Source of the DNA: Flavobacterium luteum
GTDB taxonomy: Bacteria; Bacteroidota; Bacteroidia; Flavobacteriales; Flavobacteriaceae
Reading direction: 5' to 3'
NCBI RefSeq assembly: GCF_008806775.1
Contig: NZ_WAEM01000014.1
Coordinates: 1-32,269 of the forward strand
Length of the DNA: 32,269 bases
Below the pieces are notes generated by a model. The model had not been told where the DNA came from, did not search any database, and saw only the letters and a program-made list of their open reading frames with translations. Below are positions 16,091 to 25,800 of the stretch, piece by piece. Numbering within the stretch: the first letter of the stretch is position 1; the number at the start of each line of letters is the position of its first letter. The position numbers were made by a program, and so were the translations under genes.

Positions 16091-17869
16091 ATGGATAATA
16101 AAGTATTACCTATTTATAGAAATGATATTGATAGTCTCAGAGCCATTGCCGTTTTGGCTGTTATTTTGTTCCACATGGGATATCTCCCGAACGGATATTT
16201 AGGTGTTGATGTCTTTTTTGTTATTAGCGGCTATCTTATTACAAAAATAATATATGCTGAAGTTATAGAAAATAAGTTTTCTATTTACCAGTTTTACTTA
16301 CGCAGAATTAGAAGAATTATTCCTTTGGTGCTATTTACAACTTTTGTGGCTTTAATTACGGGATTGTTTGTTATGCTTCCTGACGATTTAGAGAATTTAA
16401 GCCAATCAGTTATTGCAACCAATTTCTTTGCAAATAATATTTTACTAAAAATCACCACCGTTAATTATTGGAATATCATTAACGATTACAAACCCTTAAT
16501 GCATACTTGGAGTCTAGGTATTGAAGAACAATTTTATCTCGTTTACCCTCTACTCTTCCTTATTTGCAATAAAAAAAGAGTGAAATGGATTTTGCCTATT
16601 CTAGTTGTTTTAACTGGATTTTCTTTGTTCCTATTTTTTTTCTCTACAAATGAAGCTGTAAAGTTTTTTACCATTCCATTCCGATTTTTTGAGTTATCAC
16701 TTGGTGGCATTGGTGCGATAGTATTTAAAGAGATAGGAATCCAAAGTAAGTACAAACTATTTTTAATTATTGCCCTACTTGTACTATTGTACTTAGAAAC
16801 CAATATCCAAAACCATTTAAAATTAATTGCAGTTGTACTCGTTTCTTTTGGAATACTGGTTTCTAACTACGATTACAATAAATGGAACGCTTTTATTTTA
16901 GAAAACAAAGTGATGATTGGCATTGGTAAAATAAGTTTTAGTCTTTATATGTGGCATCAGATTGTTCTTGCATTTACACGCTATTTTATTGTAGAAACTA
17001 TTAGTACAACCAATGCTGTTTTTATAGGCATAACGATTTTAATCTTATCACTATTGTCCTACTATTTTATTGAGCAGCCTTTTAGAAATAAAGAGAAAAT
17101 AAAGAATACTGTTTTACTTTTTTTAACTGGGGTTGGATGTATAATTTCTACTGCTTTAGCTTTTTATATTTATTCTATTTCTGGCATTTTAAAAGATGTT
17201 CCCGAACTGGATATTATTAAAGAAAACACTAAAAGAAACAGCAATATTATTGATGTTAAAAGAAATCCTCACATTAGCTATAATGCAAGAATCTATGACT
17301 TGAATAAGGAGTTTACCAGTAGCAAAAAAATTAAAGTTGTAATATACGGGTCGAGTTTTGCCAGAGATTGGGGTAATGTTTTATTAGAATCTAAATATGG
17401 CAATCAAATTGAACTATCGTATGTAGAAGATATCAATTATTGCAAGAATTTTGAGGAACGAATTCGTCAAGCTAAATGTATTTTTCTTGCCGAAAAAAAT
17501 GGAACCAATAGGTCTTGGCTAGACTCTATTGCTAGAATATATCCAATCGATACTTCAAAAGTTTGGAACGTGGGATTAAAGAATTTTGGGGCCAATAACG
17601 GAATATACTACAACAGAAAAAACAATCCTGATTATTGCTCTCAAAGAACCAAAATGATTGCTGGTATTCTAGAGCGCAATGAACTCTTAAAAAAACAGTG
17701 GGGAAATAAATACATTGATGTAATAGGTTCTATTATTGATAAAAAAAATACCATCCCAGTATTTACAAATCAATGCAAGTTTATTAGTCAGGATTGCAAA
17801 CACCTTACCAAAAGCGGAGCTACCTATTTTGGAGAAATTATAGATTTAAAATTGTATTTAAATCCTTGA
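16091..17869 (+). CDS. AT3-SGNH membrane O-acyltransferase (OafA/YrhL type)
   Basis: Proteins of this type add acetyl or other acyl groups to cell-surface polysaccharides. The 592-residue product has an N-terminal acyltransferase-3 domain with about 10-11 membrane helices (residues 10-370), including RNDIDSLRAIAVLAVILFHMG, GVDVFFVISGYLIT, RRIRRIIP and HTWSLGIEEQFYLVYPL. A C-terminal extracytoplasmic SGNH-type domain (about 395-592) follows. In that domain GSSF (420-423) stands where GDS is usual, with Ser422 as candidate nucleophile, and D568-C-K-H571 is the expected D-x-x-H pair. The position after the pdh terminator and the lack of glycan genes nearby leave the acceptor unknown; LPS O-antigen or peptidoglycan are possible. 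Confidence 0.9.
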   Translation: MDNKVLPIYRNDIDSLRAIAVLAVILFHMGYLPNGYLGVDVFFVISGYLITKIIYAEVIENKFSIYQFYLRRIRRIIPLVLFTTFVALITGLFVMLPDDLENLSQSVIATNFFANNILLKITTVNYWNIINDYKPLMHTWSLGIEEQFYLVYPLLFLICNKKRVKWILPILVVLTGFSLFLFFFSTNEAVKFFTIPFRFFELSLGGIGAIVFKEIGIQSKYKLFLIIALLVLLYLETNIQNHLKLIAVVLVSFGILVSNYDYNKWNAFILENKVMIGIGKISFSLYMWHQIVLAFTRYFIVETISTTNAVFIGITILILSLLSYYFIEQPFRNKEKIKNTVLLFLTGVGCIISTALAFYIYSISGILKDVPELDIIKENTKRNSNIIDVKRNPHISYNARIYDLNKEFTSSKKIKVVIYGSSFARDWGNVLLESKYGNQIELSYVEDINYCKNFEERIRQAKCIFLAEKNGTNRSWLDSIARIYPIDTSKVWNVGLKNFGANNGIYYNRKNNPDYCSQRTKMIAGILERNELLKKQWGNKYIDVIGSIIDKKNTIPVFTNQCKFISQDCKHLTKSGATYFGEIIDLKLYLNP

Positions 17870-18295
17870 TGAAATTCTTAAATAAGGAATAGATTTATTT
17901 TGTATTTTTTAATACTATAAAACAATTATCATACAAACACACTCTACTTTTACGGGTATGTTGAATGATTTTCAGACTTTTTTGCCTAAAACCAATCTTT
18001 AGTTGATCTTGTTTGTAAACTTGTGGCAAATTATTCAAAATGATTTTTTTGCCACAGCAGTTGTGATTTTTTTTCAGAATGAAAATTTTATCACAGATTA
18101 AAAAAAATTGAACTATTGACTTTAAGCTTGCTCTACAATGAATTCGTTAAAATTTATTTATATTTGGAAAAATAAAAACTGACAATTGTTAGACCAATCT
18201 ATACAAAATGAGGTGATCGGTTTGATTTTGTCACACCTTCATACAAGTTGGGCGATATTTTGGTCGGAAAAAAAAAACAGCAACTAGAAAAAAAT
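17870..18295. other. Intergenic stretch at the edge of an accessory region
   Basis: About 425 bp with no convincing gene. It contains TTGCCACAGCAG followed by TTGTGAT (18061-18067) and ATCACAG (18090-18096), an imperfect inverted pair resembling the motif cluster at the right end of the window. GTTGGGC stands at 18247-18253. No terminator is obvious after the acyltransferase. Confidence 0.4.
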
Positions 18296-18982
18296 ATGAA
18301 AAAATCACTTTTGAGTATTACATTTTTATTAATTGCAACACTAAATTATTCGCAAAATTCAAAAATTAAATTTGGAATACAAGCGGGTTTAAATTACTCA
18401 AATTTTAGAGGATATGAAATTCCTGTTCAAATAAAACCTTTATATTCTGAAAGTCCTGCATTTGCTTTTTTGGGTGGACTAAATTTTGAATATCAAATTA
18501 AAGAAAAATTAAGTTTAAAGTTAGAACTTAATTATGAAAGAAAAAGCCAAAAAGGAGATAATAAATTTTTTATACCGGGTATTGTTGATTATACTAAAGG
18601 TTATAATTTTACCTCGAATAAGAATTATGATTATTTGGTTTTACCAATAATGTTAAAATATAGTTTTAGCAACAAAAATAGTTTCTACATAAATGGAGGT
18701 CCATTCATAGGTTATCTATTAAAATCAACTTTTACAAATGATTTAAAACTAAAAGATGGATTAAATAATGACTCATTTGAAACTACAAATCTTAATAATA
18801 AAACAGATTTTGGATTGTCAATTGGATTAGGGAAAACAATTGAAATAAATGAAAAAAATACATTTTTTATAGAAATTAGAGAGAATCTAGGTTTAACCAA
18901 TACAAGTAAAAATACAGTTTGGGGTAATGGAGAGGCAAAAACTAATTCATTGAATTTAATAATTGGATATTCATTAAACTAA
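18296..18982 (+). CDS. Outer-membrane beta-barrel protein (PorT-like fold)
   Basis: The 228-residue product has a signal peptide (MKKSLLSITFLLIATLNYSQ) and then alternating beta strands typical of the small outer-membrane barrels annotated as PorT-family in Bacteroidota. Examples are KIKFGIQAGLNYSNF, FLGGLNFEYQIKEKLSLKLE, YLVLPIMLKYSF and NSFYINGGPFIGYLL. The C-terminus ends LNLIIGYSLN, as expected for a final barrel strand. The longer frame opening at TTG 18248 would put 16 charged residues before the signal peptide, so I start at ATG 18296. This is not the T9SS component PorT itself; the general fold is shared by many proteins of unknown role. It lies in an accessory-looking region, followed by a structured intergenic element. 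Confidence 0.75.
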   Translation: MKKSLLSITFLLIATLNYSQNSKIKFGIQAGLNYSNFRGYEIPVQIKPLYSESPAFAFLGGLNFEYQIKEKLSLKLELNYERKSQKGDNKFFIPGIVDYTKGYNFTSNKNYDYLVLPIMLKYSFSNKNSFYINGGPFIGYLLKSTFTNDLKLKDGLNNDSFETTNLNNKTDFGLSIGLGKTIEINEKNTFFIEIRENLGLTNTSKNTVWGNGEAKTNSLNLIIGYSLN

Positions 18983-18990
18983 AAAACATC

Positions 18991-19142
18991 ACCCAAAAAC
19001 GATTATAAGAAATTGGCGGTTCAGTGGTTAAATGAAGCTTTGTGCTTCGTATCAAGTTTAGTTCTGACAGACATTTTTCGTCTCCGAAATCGCCAACTTC
19101 ATGTAGCAGCAAACCGTTACAAAATATATAACCCAAAACGAT
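18991..19142. repeat. Structured intergenic element bounded by direct repeats
   Basis: ACCCAAAAACGAT (18991-19003) and ACCCAAAACGAT (19131-19142) flank a strongly structured segment. TTGGCG (19013-19018) pairs with CGCCAA (19091-19096). Inside lie the hairpin GAAGC-TTTGT-GCTTC (19034-19048), extended by two pairs including a wobble, the small palindrome TCTGACAGA near 19063-19071, and TTTCG-TCTC-CGAAA (19076-19089). The base composition is richer in G and C than its surroundings. There is no T-run, so it is not a terminator. It could be a mobile repeat, a cassette recombination site or a structured RNA. Confidence 0.55.
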
Positions 19143-19161
19143 GTAAATCAAAATTTTAGAA

Positions 19162-19719
19162 ATGAATTCAAAAAGACAAATTTTAAAATTATCCTTGCTT
19201 ATTAGTATGTTTAGTCTATTTACAGCTTGCAGTTCTGATGATTCAAAAACTCAAAACAACATAAATTACGAAACGAAAATTCTTGGAACTTGGAATTTAA
19301 TTTCACATATATCATCAAATTCAATTACTGAAACTAGAACAACAATAGTTGAGATCGGTAGTGATTATAATTACACCATTGAATTTACAAATAATCCCAA
19401 ATTCATAAACACAAACGGAAATTACAATGTGAATATTAAAGAGACTAATAATCAGAATCAAACCATCAATTTTAATGAAGTTATTAATTCAAATGCAAAT
19501 CAGCAAGAGGGATTTCATATTGGGGAATGGAGTATTAATAATGGTAAATTAATAACAAGAGTTTATGATATTGAACCAAATGAACCCGGCTCATATGAAT
19601 TGACTACTGAAATAGTTGAGTTAACTGACAATAGACTTGTTCTAAAAACAAATAATTCTGCTTCAAGTTCTAATAATTACACTGTAACTGGAAATACTAC
19701 ATTAATTTATGAAAGATAA
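19162..19719 (+). CDS. Lipocalin-like lipoprotein, function unknown
   Basis: The 185-residue product has a lipoprotein signal with lipobox LFTAC (Cys23) followed by SSDDSKTQ, a common start for Bacteroidota surface lipoproteins. The mature part starts with ILGTWNLIS, the W-containing motif of lipocalin-like domains, then consecutive beta strands with many Asn and Thr residues, and a closing LTDNRLVLKT and TLIYER. Such proteins are often exported to the outer membrane, but no ligand or role can be assigned. It is flanked by the structured element on the left and an antitoxin remnant on the right, and may belong to a cassette-like insertion. Confidence 0.75.
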   Translation: MNSKRQILKLSLLISMFSLFTACSSDDSKTQNNINYETKILGTWNLISHISSNSITETRTTIVEIGSDYNYTIEFTNNPKFINTNGNYNVNIKETNNQNQTINFNEVINSNANQQEGFHIGEWSINNGKLITRVYDIEPNEPGSYELTTEIVELTDNRLVLKTNNSASSSNNYTVTGNTTLIYER

Positions 19720-19722
19720 AAA

Positions 19723-19884
19723 CGTTTTGTAACACCAAATAAAACTGATTTGATCAATATTTTTGGGCTTAAAAGTCGTGCTAGTGAAATACTATATAAA
19801 AAAAGAAAATTACCGCTTGAAATGATTCGTCAATTGCATGAAAGATTAAATATTCCAATTGATGTACTCATACAAGTTTATTAG
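19723..19884 (+). pseudogene. 3' remnant of a HigA-like HTH antitoxin
   Basis: After the lipoprotein stop, the same frame reads DLINIFGLKSRASEI, KKRKLPLEMIRQLHERLNI and PIDVLIQVY before TAG 19882. This matches the C-terminal half of HigA-type Xre antitoxins, where S-K-S-R-x-S-E, K-R-K-L-x-L-E-M-I-R-x-L and L-N-I-P-x-x-x-L-I are conserved. The N-terminal half, the start codon and any HigB toxin gene are absent. It is therefore a deletion remnant of a toxin-antitoxin module rather than a working gene. Confidence 0.75.
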
Positions 19885-19972
19885 TAAGATGCAAAATTGC
19901 TAACAACCAACAATTGCATTTGCAAAATTCTCAATTTTAGGAAAATTTAACATTGTAGTGTCGTATAAGCAT

Positions 19973-20002
19973 AAAAAAACCTGACAGCATCAGGTTTTTT
20001 TT
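19973..20002 (-). terminator. Terminator of the adhesin/PorP/OmpA unit
   Basis: CCTGA (19980-19984) pairs with TCAGG (19990-19994). A and T runs on the two sides make it usable in both directions. It lies about 20 bp after the stop of the OmpA-family gene. Confidence 0.8.
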
Positions 20003-20023
20003 ATATCTACAACAAAAAAGGGA

Positions 20024-21889
20024 TTACTTGACTAGCAAAAATTCTGAACGTCTGTTTAGAGCATATTCTGCATCGGTACATTTATTTTTACAGTCTACTT
20101 TAGGTTGTGATTCTCCAAAACCATTTCCTGTAATTCGGTTTGCGCTGATTCCTTTTGAAATGACATATTGCACTGTAGATTTGGCTCTTCTCTCAGAAAG
20201 ATCTAAGTTGTATTTGTCGCTTCCCCTAGAATCGGTATGCGATTTGGCATAAATAACCAACTTGTCATTTTGAGACATCACATAAACTAATTTGTCTAAT
20301 TCGGCAGCACCTTGTTTGGTAATATTGCTTTTATCATATTCAAAATAAATAGGATTCAAGATAATTTCGGTATCGGTAATTATTACATCAATTGGATCTA
20401 TCGATGCATCAATAATTACTTTTCCAGACTTAATATTGGCTACTGGAAAAGATTTGGTTACAAACCCATCTTTATACACTTCAATGGCATATGCTTTTTG
20501 ACATTCTACATCATAGACTACTTCGCCTTTATCATTAGATATTTTAGTTTCTATCACATTATTTTTATCATCTAAAATAACTACTCTTGCGTTTGCTAAA
20601 AGCACACCAGTTTTTGAGTTCTTTACAACGGTAACGATTTGTGCTTCACATACCGGAACTGAAGCATATATATTGTCATCGCCCGAACGATTACTTGATA
20701 AATAGCCACTGTTTTTTTCTTTATTAAATGTAAAAGCAAAGTCGTCTTTCTCGGTATTTACTGGTTTTCCTACATTGATAGGCAATGTGTTTTTATTCAA
20801 ATCAGCAGAAAAAATATCCAATCCCCCAAAACCCGTTAGTCCGTTTGAAGCAAAATACAAGATATTGTCATTTGTAATAAAAGGGAAGCCCTCGTCACCA
20901 GGAGTATTTATTTTATCTCCTAAATTTTCTGGCTTTCCGTAGCTTCCATTATTGTTTATTTTTACTTTCCAAATATCATATCCGCCAATAGACCCGGGCA
21001 TATTTGATGAAAAATAGAGCATATTATCATCAGAATTCATACTGGGATTGCTCGTAGAATAACTTTTACTGTTGAAAGGTAGCGGTGAAATATCTGACCA
21101 TTCTCCATTTGCTTTTACCGCTTTGAACAAACCAACTTGTCCGTATTTTAATTTTTTAGATTTGTCTTTTTCGAATAATTTTTCATTAAAACTTTCACTA
21201 GAGAAATAAATCGTGTTCCCATCTTTACTCATCGTTAATGGTCCCTCATGAAATTTTGAATTTAATGCTGCAATTGGAGTTGGTTTTGAATAGGTTCCAT
21301 CAGCATTATAAGTCGCTTGGTACAAATCAAGAAATGGTTCGTCATTCCAACCGTAATTTTTTTCGCTTTCGTTTCTAGCACTTGCAAAATAAACGACATC
21401 GTTATAAAGTACTGCGCCAAAATCTGATTTGTCAGAATTGATGTCCAATACAGTTACATCGAAAAGTTTTTCTTTGTCTATTAACTTAGGAAGATAATCA
21501 GGATTTTTACTAAATTCTATGGCTCGTTGATCTTTTGGAGATTTCGTAGCAAATATTTTCATTTGAACATTGGCAAGTTCATACTTACTATTCGATTTCA
21601 ACATTTGAGCATATCGATAATAAGTTTCAGCATCTTGATTAGACTTTATTGCTTGGGCATACCACTTTTCAGCTTCTTTAGTGTTATACATGTTATAGTA
21701 ACAATCTCCGAGTTGTTTATTTACATAACCATCGGCTCTTTCCTTTTCGACCAAAGTTAAATATTCTTGAACAGCCTGAACATATTCGAATCTATCAAAC
21801 AATTGATCGGCTACTTTAGTGTCTCTATTTTGGGCTAGTAAAGATGTACTAACAAGAATAAAAAACAATATTAATTTAATTTTTTTCAT
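20024..21889 (-). CDS. TPR/beta-propeller/CRD/OmpA protein (PorE-like architecture)
   Basis: The 621-residue product has, in order, a signal peptide ending LLAQ, a TPR-like helical region (about 22-115), a PD40/WD40-type beta-propeller (about 150-400) with repeats such as TMSKDGNTIYFSS and NSDDNMLYFSSNMPG, a carboxypeptidase-regulatory-like domain (about 412-490), and a C-terminal OmpA peptidoglycan-binding domain (about 500-621) with FEYDKSNIT, NLDLSERRA and LNRRSEF. This is the domain order of P. gingivalis PorE, which anchors T9SS outer-membrane parts to peptidoglycan. There is no lipobox, so it should be periplasmic and soluble. It lies 19 bp after a PorP/SprF gene and is the last gene of an adhesin unit. 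Many paralogues of this type exist in flavobacteria, so it is probably a dedicated partner rather than PorE itself. Confidence 0.88.
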   Translation of the reverse strand: MKKIKLILFFILVSTSLLAQNRDTKVADQLFDRFEYVQAVQEYLTLVEKERADGYVNKQLGDCYYNMYNTKEAEKWYAQAIKSNQDAETYYRYAQMLKSNSKYELANVQMKIFATKSPKDQRAIEFSKNPDYLPKLIDKEKLFDVTVLDINSDKSDFGAVLYNDVVYFASARNESEKNYGWNDEPFLDLYQATYNADGTYSKPTPIAALNSKFHEGPLTMSKDGNTIYFSSESFNEKLFEKDKSKKLKYGQVGLFKAVKANGEWSDISPLPFNSKSYSTSNPSMNSDDNMLYFSSNMPGSIGGYDIWKVKINNNGSYGKPENLGDKINTPGDEGFPFITNDNILYFASNGLTGFGGLDIFSADLNKNTLPINVGKPVNTEKDDFAFTFNKEKNSGYLSSNRSGDDNIYASVPVCEAQIVTVVKNSKTGVLLANARVVILDDKNNVIETKISNDKGEVVYDVECQKAYAIEVYKDGFVTKSFPVANIKSGKVIIDASIDPIDVIITDTEIILNPIYFEYDKSNITKQGAAELDKLVYVMSQNDKLVIYAKSHTDSRGSDKYNLDLSERRAKSTVQYVISKGISANRITGNGFGESQPKVDCKNKCTDAEYALNRRSEFLLVK

Positions 21890-21907
21890 TAACTATTATA
21901 TTTATTA

Positions 21908-22825
21908 TTAGAAAAATCTAGGGGAACGTGATACTTTTTTAGATACATAAATATCATACAATAACATAAATTCATGTGAGGATGGTGTACCTAGATTTAA
22001 ATTAGACACTACGTGATCATAGGCATAACCAATTCTTAATTCAGGTGTTATTGCAAAATTGACCATGGCTCCAAAACTATCTTCTAATCTATATGTAGCC
22101 CCAATTTCGAATTTTTCATTAAATAAAAAATTGGCAGAAGCATCTAAAGAAGGTCTGACATTGAAAGCCGATTTTAACATGGTTGAAGGCTTGAACTTTA
22201 ATTTCTCATTCAAATTAAAAACATATCCAGTTGTTATAAAATAATGAGAAACGTCTGAACCATATCCTCGACCATCATAATCTAAATGTGCTGTTTTTAT
22301 CATATTAGGTACAGAAAAAGCAAAATAAAATTGTTCGGAATAATAAAAAGCTCCAGCACCAAGATTAAGTGAAACATCATTAATGTCTTGTCCAAAAACA
22401 CCTTCCGATGGATCAGGAAGCGATGACTGTATGTCTCGAAGTCCTACATTATGAAAAGCCGCACCTACTTTTAATCCGAGTGCCAACTTGTGTGTTTCGT
22501 TGAATTTTATAGTATATGAAAAATCTCCGAATACATTTTGTTCTTGTATTGGTCCTATTTTATCTGAAATTACAGACAATCCCAAACCTACATTTTTACC
22601 AACAGGTGAGTGTGCTGCAAAAGTTAATGTCTCCGGAGCACCATCAATATTAATCCACTGTTTTCTATATAAAAGTCCTAAAGAAATATTCTCTTTTGAG
22701 CCCGCATAAGCTGGATTGATTACATTCATATTATACATGTACTGCGTATAATGTGGGTCTTGTTGGGCATATACATCAAAAAAGGCTGTGAAAAATATAA
22801 GGAAAAAGAAAAATATTTTGTTCAT
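21908..22825 (-). CDS. PorP/SprF-family type IX secretion membrane protein
   Basis: The 305-residue product has a signal peptide ending VYAQ and the hallmark N-terminus QQDPHYTQYMYNMNVINPAYAG, followed by LYRKQWINIDGAPET and FAAHSPVGKNVGLG, then barrel strands to the end. PorP/SprF proteins form outer-membrane barrels. SprF is needed for secretion and surface attachment of SprB, which has a type B C-terminal domain. Here the gene lies 46 bp after a giant type B adhesin gene and 19 bp before an OmpA/propeller gene, the usual three-gene arrangement, so this protein most likely serves that adhesin. A core PorP role cannot be excluded from sequence alone. Confidence 0.92.
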   Translation of the reverse strand: MNKIFFFFLIFFTAFFDVYAQQDPHYTQYMYNMNVINPAYAGSKENISLGLLYRKQWINIDGAPETLTFAAHSPVGKNVGLGLSVISDKIGPIQEQNVFGDFSYTIKFNETHKLALGLKVGAAFHNVGLRDIQSSLPDPSEGVFGQDINDVSLNLGAGAFYYSEQFYFAFSVPNMIKTAHLDYDGRGYGSDVSHYFITTGYVFNLNEKLKFKPSTMLKSAFNVRPSLDASANFLFNEKFEIGATYRLEDSFGAMVNFAITPELRIGYAYDHVVSNLNLGTPSSHEFMLLYDIYVSKKVSRSPRFF

Positions 22826-22870
22826 ATCTGTGTGTGTTATTTAGTGGAAAAGAAATAAAAACTTAAAAAT

Positions 22871-25800
22871 TTACTTGTCATTATCTCTAATTAAATAAAT
22901 CCATCCTGTTATAGGTTCCTCACCAGTATTAAATTCTATCACATAATAGTAAGTGGCACTTGGAAGAATATCTCCATTATCTGTTTGTCCTTCCCACTGA
23001 TTGGTGTAATTCATTTTACTATACAGCTTAAGACCATATCTATTGAATATTTCTAGCTTTTTTACTTTCCTAAAGCTTAAATCAAAATTGTCATTAGACC
23101 CATTTCCATCTGGCGATATTCCTTTTTGAATATCACAAAAAACAGAGGTTACCGTTATTTTATTTGTTGTTTCACACCCTGTTGATGAAGATGAAATCGT
23201 TAAATTATATTCTAAAGGGAAGTCCTCTTTTTCTAAAGTTGATGCGAGTATATCTGATACATTTAACACATTTGAATCAGAACCAATTGGAGAGCTATTA
23301 CTGTCTTTCCATTCAAAAAATACGTCATTAGGAAAATTAGTATTATTTATAGGATTCGCTGTTAATTCGTATTTTTTATTTTCACAATCTCCAGTAATTG
23401 CAAACTGAATAGATTCTGGAATTGAATTTATAGTTACTTGATCGGCACCAGAAGCTATACAAGAGGTATTGTTAATAAATCGAACACTAATTGCATACTT
23501 TCCTGGTACAAGATTCTCAAATTCTGGATTATTTTGAAAACCATTTCCAATACTATATTCTAGTCCATTTTGTGAGGCAACCACTATTGTTCCTGTCGGA
23601 ATTGAACATGTAGGCTGAATGACACTAGTAATTGTAGGAATTGCTGGCGCTGTTGGAAGAGCGTTTATTGTTGAATCAGTTACAGAACTAGAGATACAAG
23701 TTGTATCTCCAAAATTTCTTACATATAAAGTATAAGTATTAGGGGCTAAACCCGAAAAAATAGGATTTGACTGAAAACTTGTTCCATTAATGCTATACTC
23801 TACTCCGCTTTGCGTTGCAATAGTAATTGAGCCTGATTGTATAGCACAAGTTGGTTGCACAACACTTGTTGCCGATGGTTCTATTGGTACATTTGGAATT
23901 GAATTAATTGTTATAGCATTTGCAGATGAAGTAACACAGGTTTTATCGATAGTATTCCTAACATATAGCGTGTAACTTTTTGGAGCTAATCCTGAAAATT
24001 GAGGGGTGGATTTGTAATTTATTCCATCAATACTATATTCCACATCATTTTGTGTTGCAAATGTTATTGTCCCTGATTGCAATGCACAAGTGGGTTGCAC
24101 TACACTTACTGCAGTTGGAACAACTGGTGAAGCTGGAATTGCATTTATACGTGATGGTGTTGACAATACCGAAGTACATCCGTTTCCATTTGTTACTTTA
24201 AAAGTATAATTGGTTGAAGCCGATAAATTTATAATTTCATAATTCACTCCTGAACCAGATACCGGAATTCCTACAGAAGGAGTTAATATCCAAGATCCAT
24301 TATTTGGCAAACTACTAAATAATATACTTCCTGTATTAACAGCACATGTTGGCTGAATTACACTAACTACTACTGGTGGCAAGGGCTTATCAATAATTAC
24401 AGTAACTTTGAATCTGTTTGTGCTTTCGCAGAATAATCCTGATGTAGCGCTTTGGGTAGCATAATAATCTTCACCATCAATTAAAGCTAAAGTAGGCGAT
24501 AATGCTGTTGTGCTATTAAATGTTTCGTACCATTTAATTGTAGTCCCTGTTGCTACTAAATTAGCAACTGTAGCATTTTCTGATTCACAAAAAGTCTGGG
24601 TTACTGATCCTGTAGGGGCTGCTTGTGAAACTATTGTTAATGATACTGGAGTTCGTCCAGAACTGATACAACCGTCAACTGTTTTTCTAGCTTCTGCAAA
24701 ATAAGTATAAACTCCTGGTATAGTATTCAATGGTGTGTAAGTTAAACTATTACTTACTAAAGGACTACCGCCGCTTATCGCACTGTACCAATTTACAACT
24801 TCTCCAGTATTAACCGCTGCTGATAATGATGGATTTGCTTGACCTTCACAAACTGATTTAGGTCCTCCTGATATTGGATTATTTACTGGTGAACAACTAC
24901 AGTTTGGAGCCACTACATTGATTACTTCTACACAACCATTTCCTTTGTTTGCACTAATATCAATTGCTGTACCCGCTGGAATGCCTGTTATACTATTCCC
25001 TACAATACTCCCGACTTCTGGACTTCTAGTTATGGTACTGCCAGTAGCAACATTAAAATTAACTGTATACGTCAATAAATCTAATGAACAAGATTTATTG
25101 GTTATATTTAAAAATGGTGAATCTTTTATCTCTAAAGTAACAGCTGTTCGTGAGGTGCTAAAACAACTACCTATTTTGTTCTGAGCATAATATTGGACAC
25201 TTCCAACTGTATTTAATACTGGACTTGCAACTAAATTCCCATTTGTTAAAGCATCAAACCAATCTATGGTTCCTGATACTACAGTAGCAGTAGCTGTTAA
25301 TGTTTGTAACGGACTTGTAGCACAAACAGATTGATTGCCTCCACTTGTTGGTATTTGAGGATTAACTATAGTAACTACTAACGGATATCTTGTTACACTC
25401 TCGCAAGAGCCAACTGTTTGAGTAGCATAATAAGTTGTCCCTGAAATTAAAACAATTGATGATGTTAATGCGGTACCTCCTGTAGGATTTGCATACCATT
25501 TTATGTTTGTTCCCGTAGCATTTAAATTAGCAATTGTTCCTGAATTACAAACTATTTGTGTTCCTAATCCTGATGGAGCAGCTGGTTTATTAATGGTAAC
25601 AGTTACTTTGAATCTATTGACACTCTCACATGATAAACCTGTTGCAGTAGTTTGGGTTGCAAAATAATCTCCGTCTGCTAATGCTAATGTACTTATCAAT
25701 GCCGTTGTACTTATAGCTGATGAATACCATTTTATATTGGTTCCTGTGGCTAACAAACTTGCTATTATAGCATTTTGTGATTCACAAAACGATTGTGTTG

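Noticed and set aside
18247..18253. GTTGGGC as an integron attC right core
   Set aside because: No matching inverse core (RYYYAAC) or foldable arm was found in the 150 bp upstream, so it is only a weak hint.
18942..19151. 69-codon - strand frame through the structured element
   Set aside because: It spans hairpins and direct repeats and has no start context or family resemblance; the structure explains the segment better.
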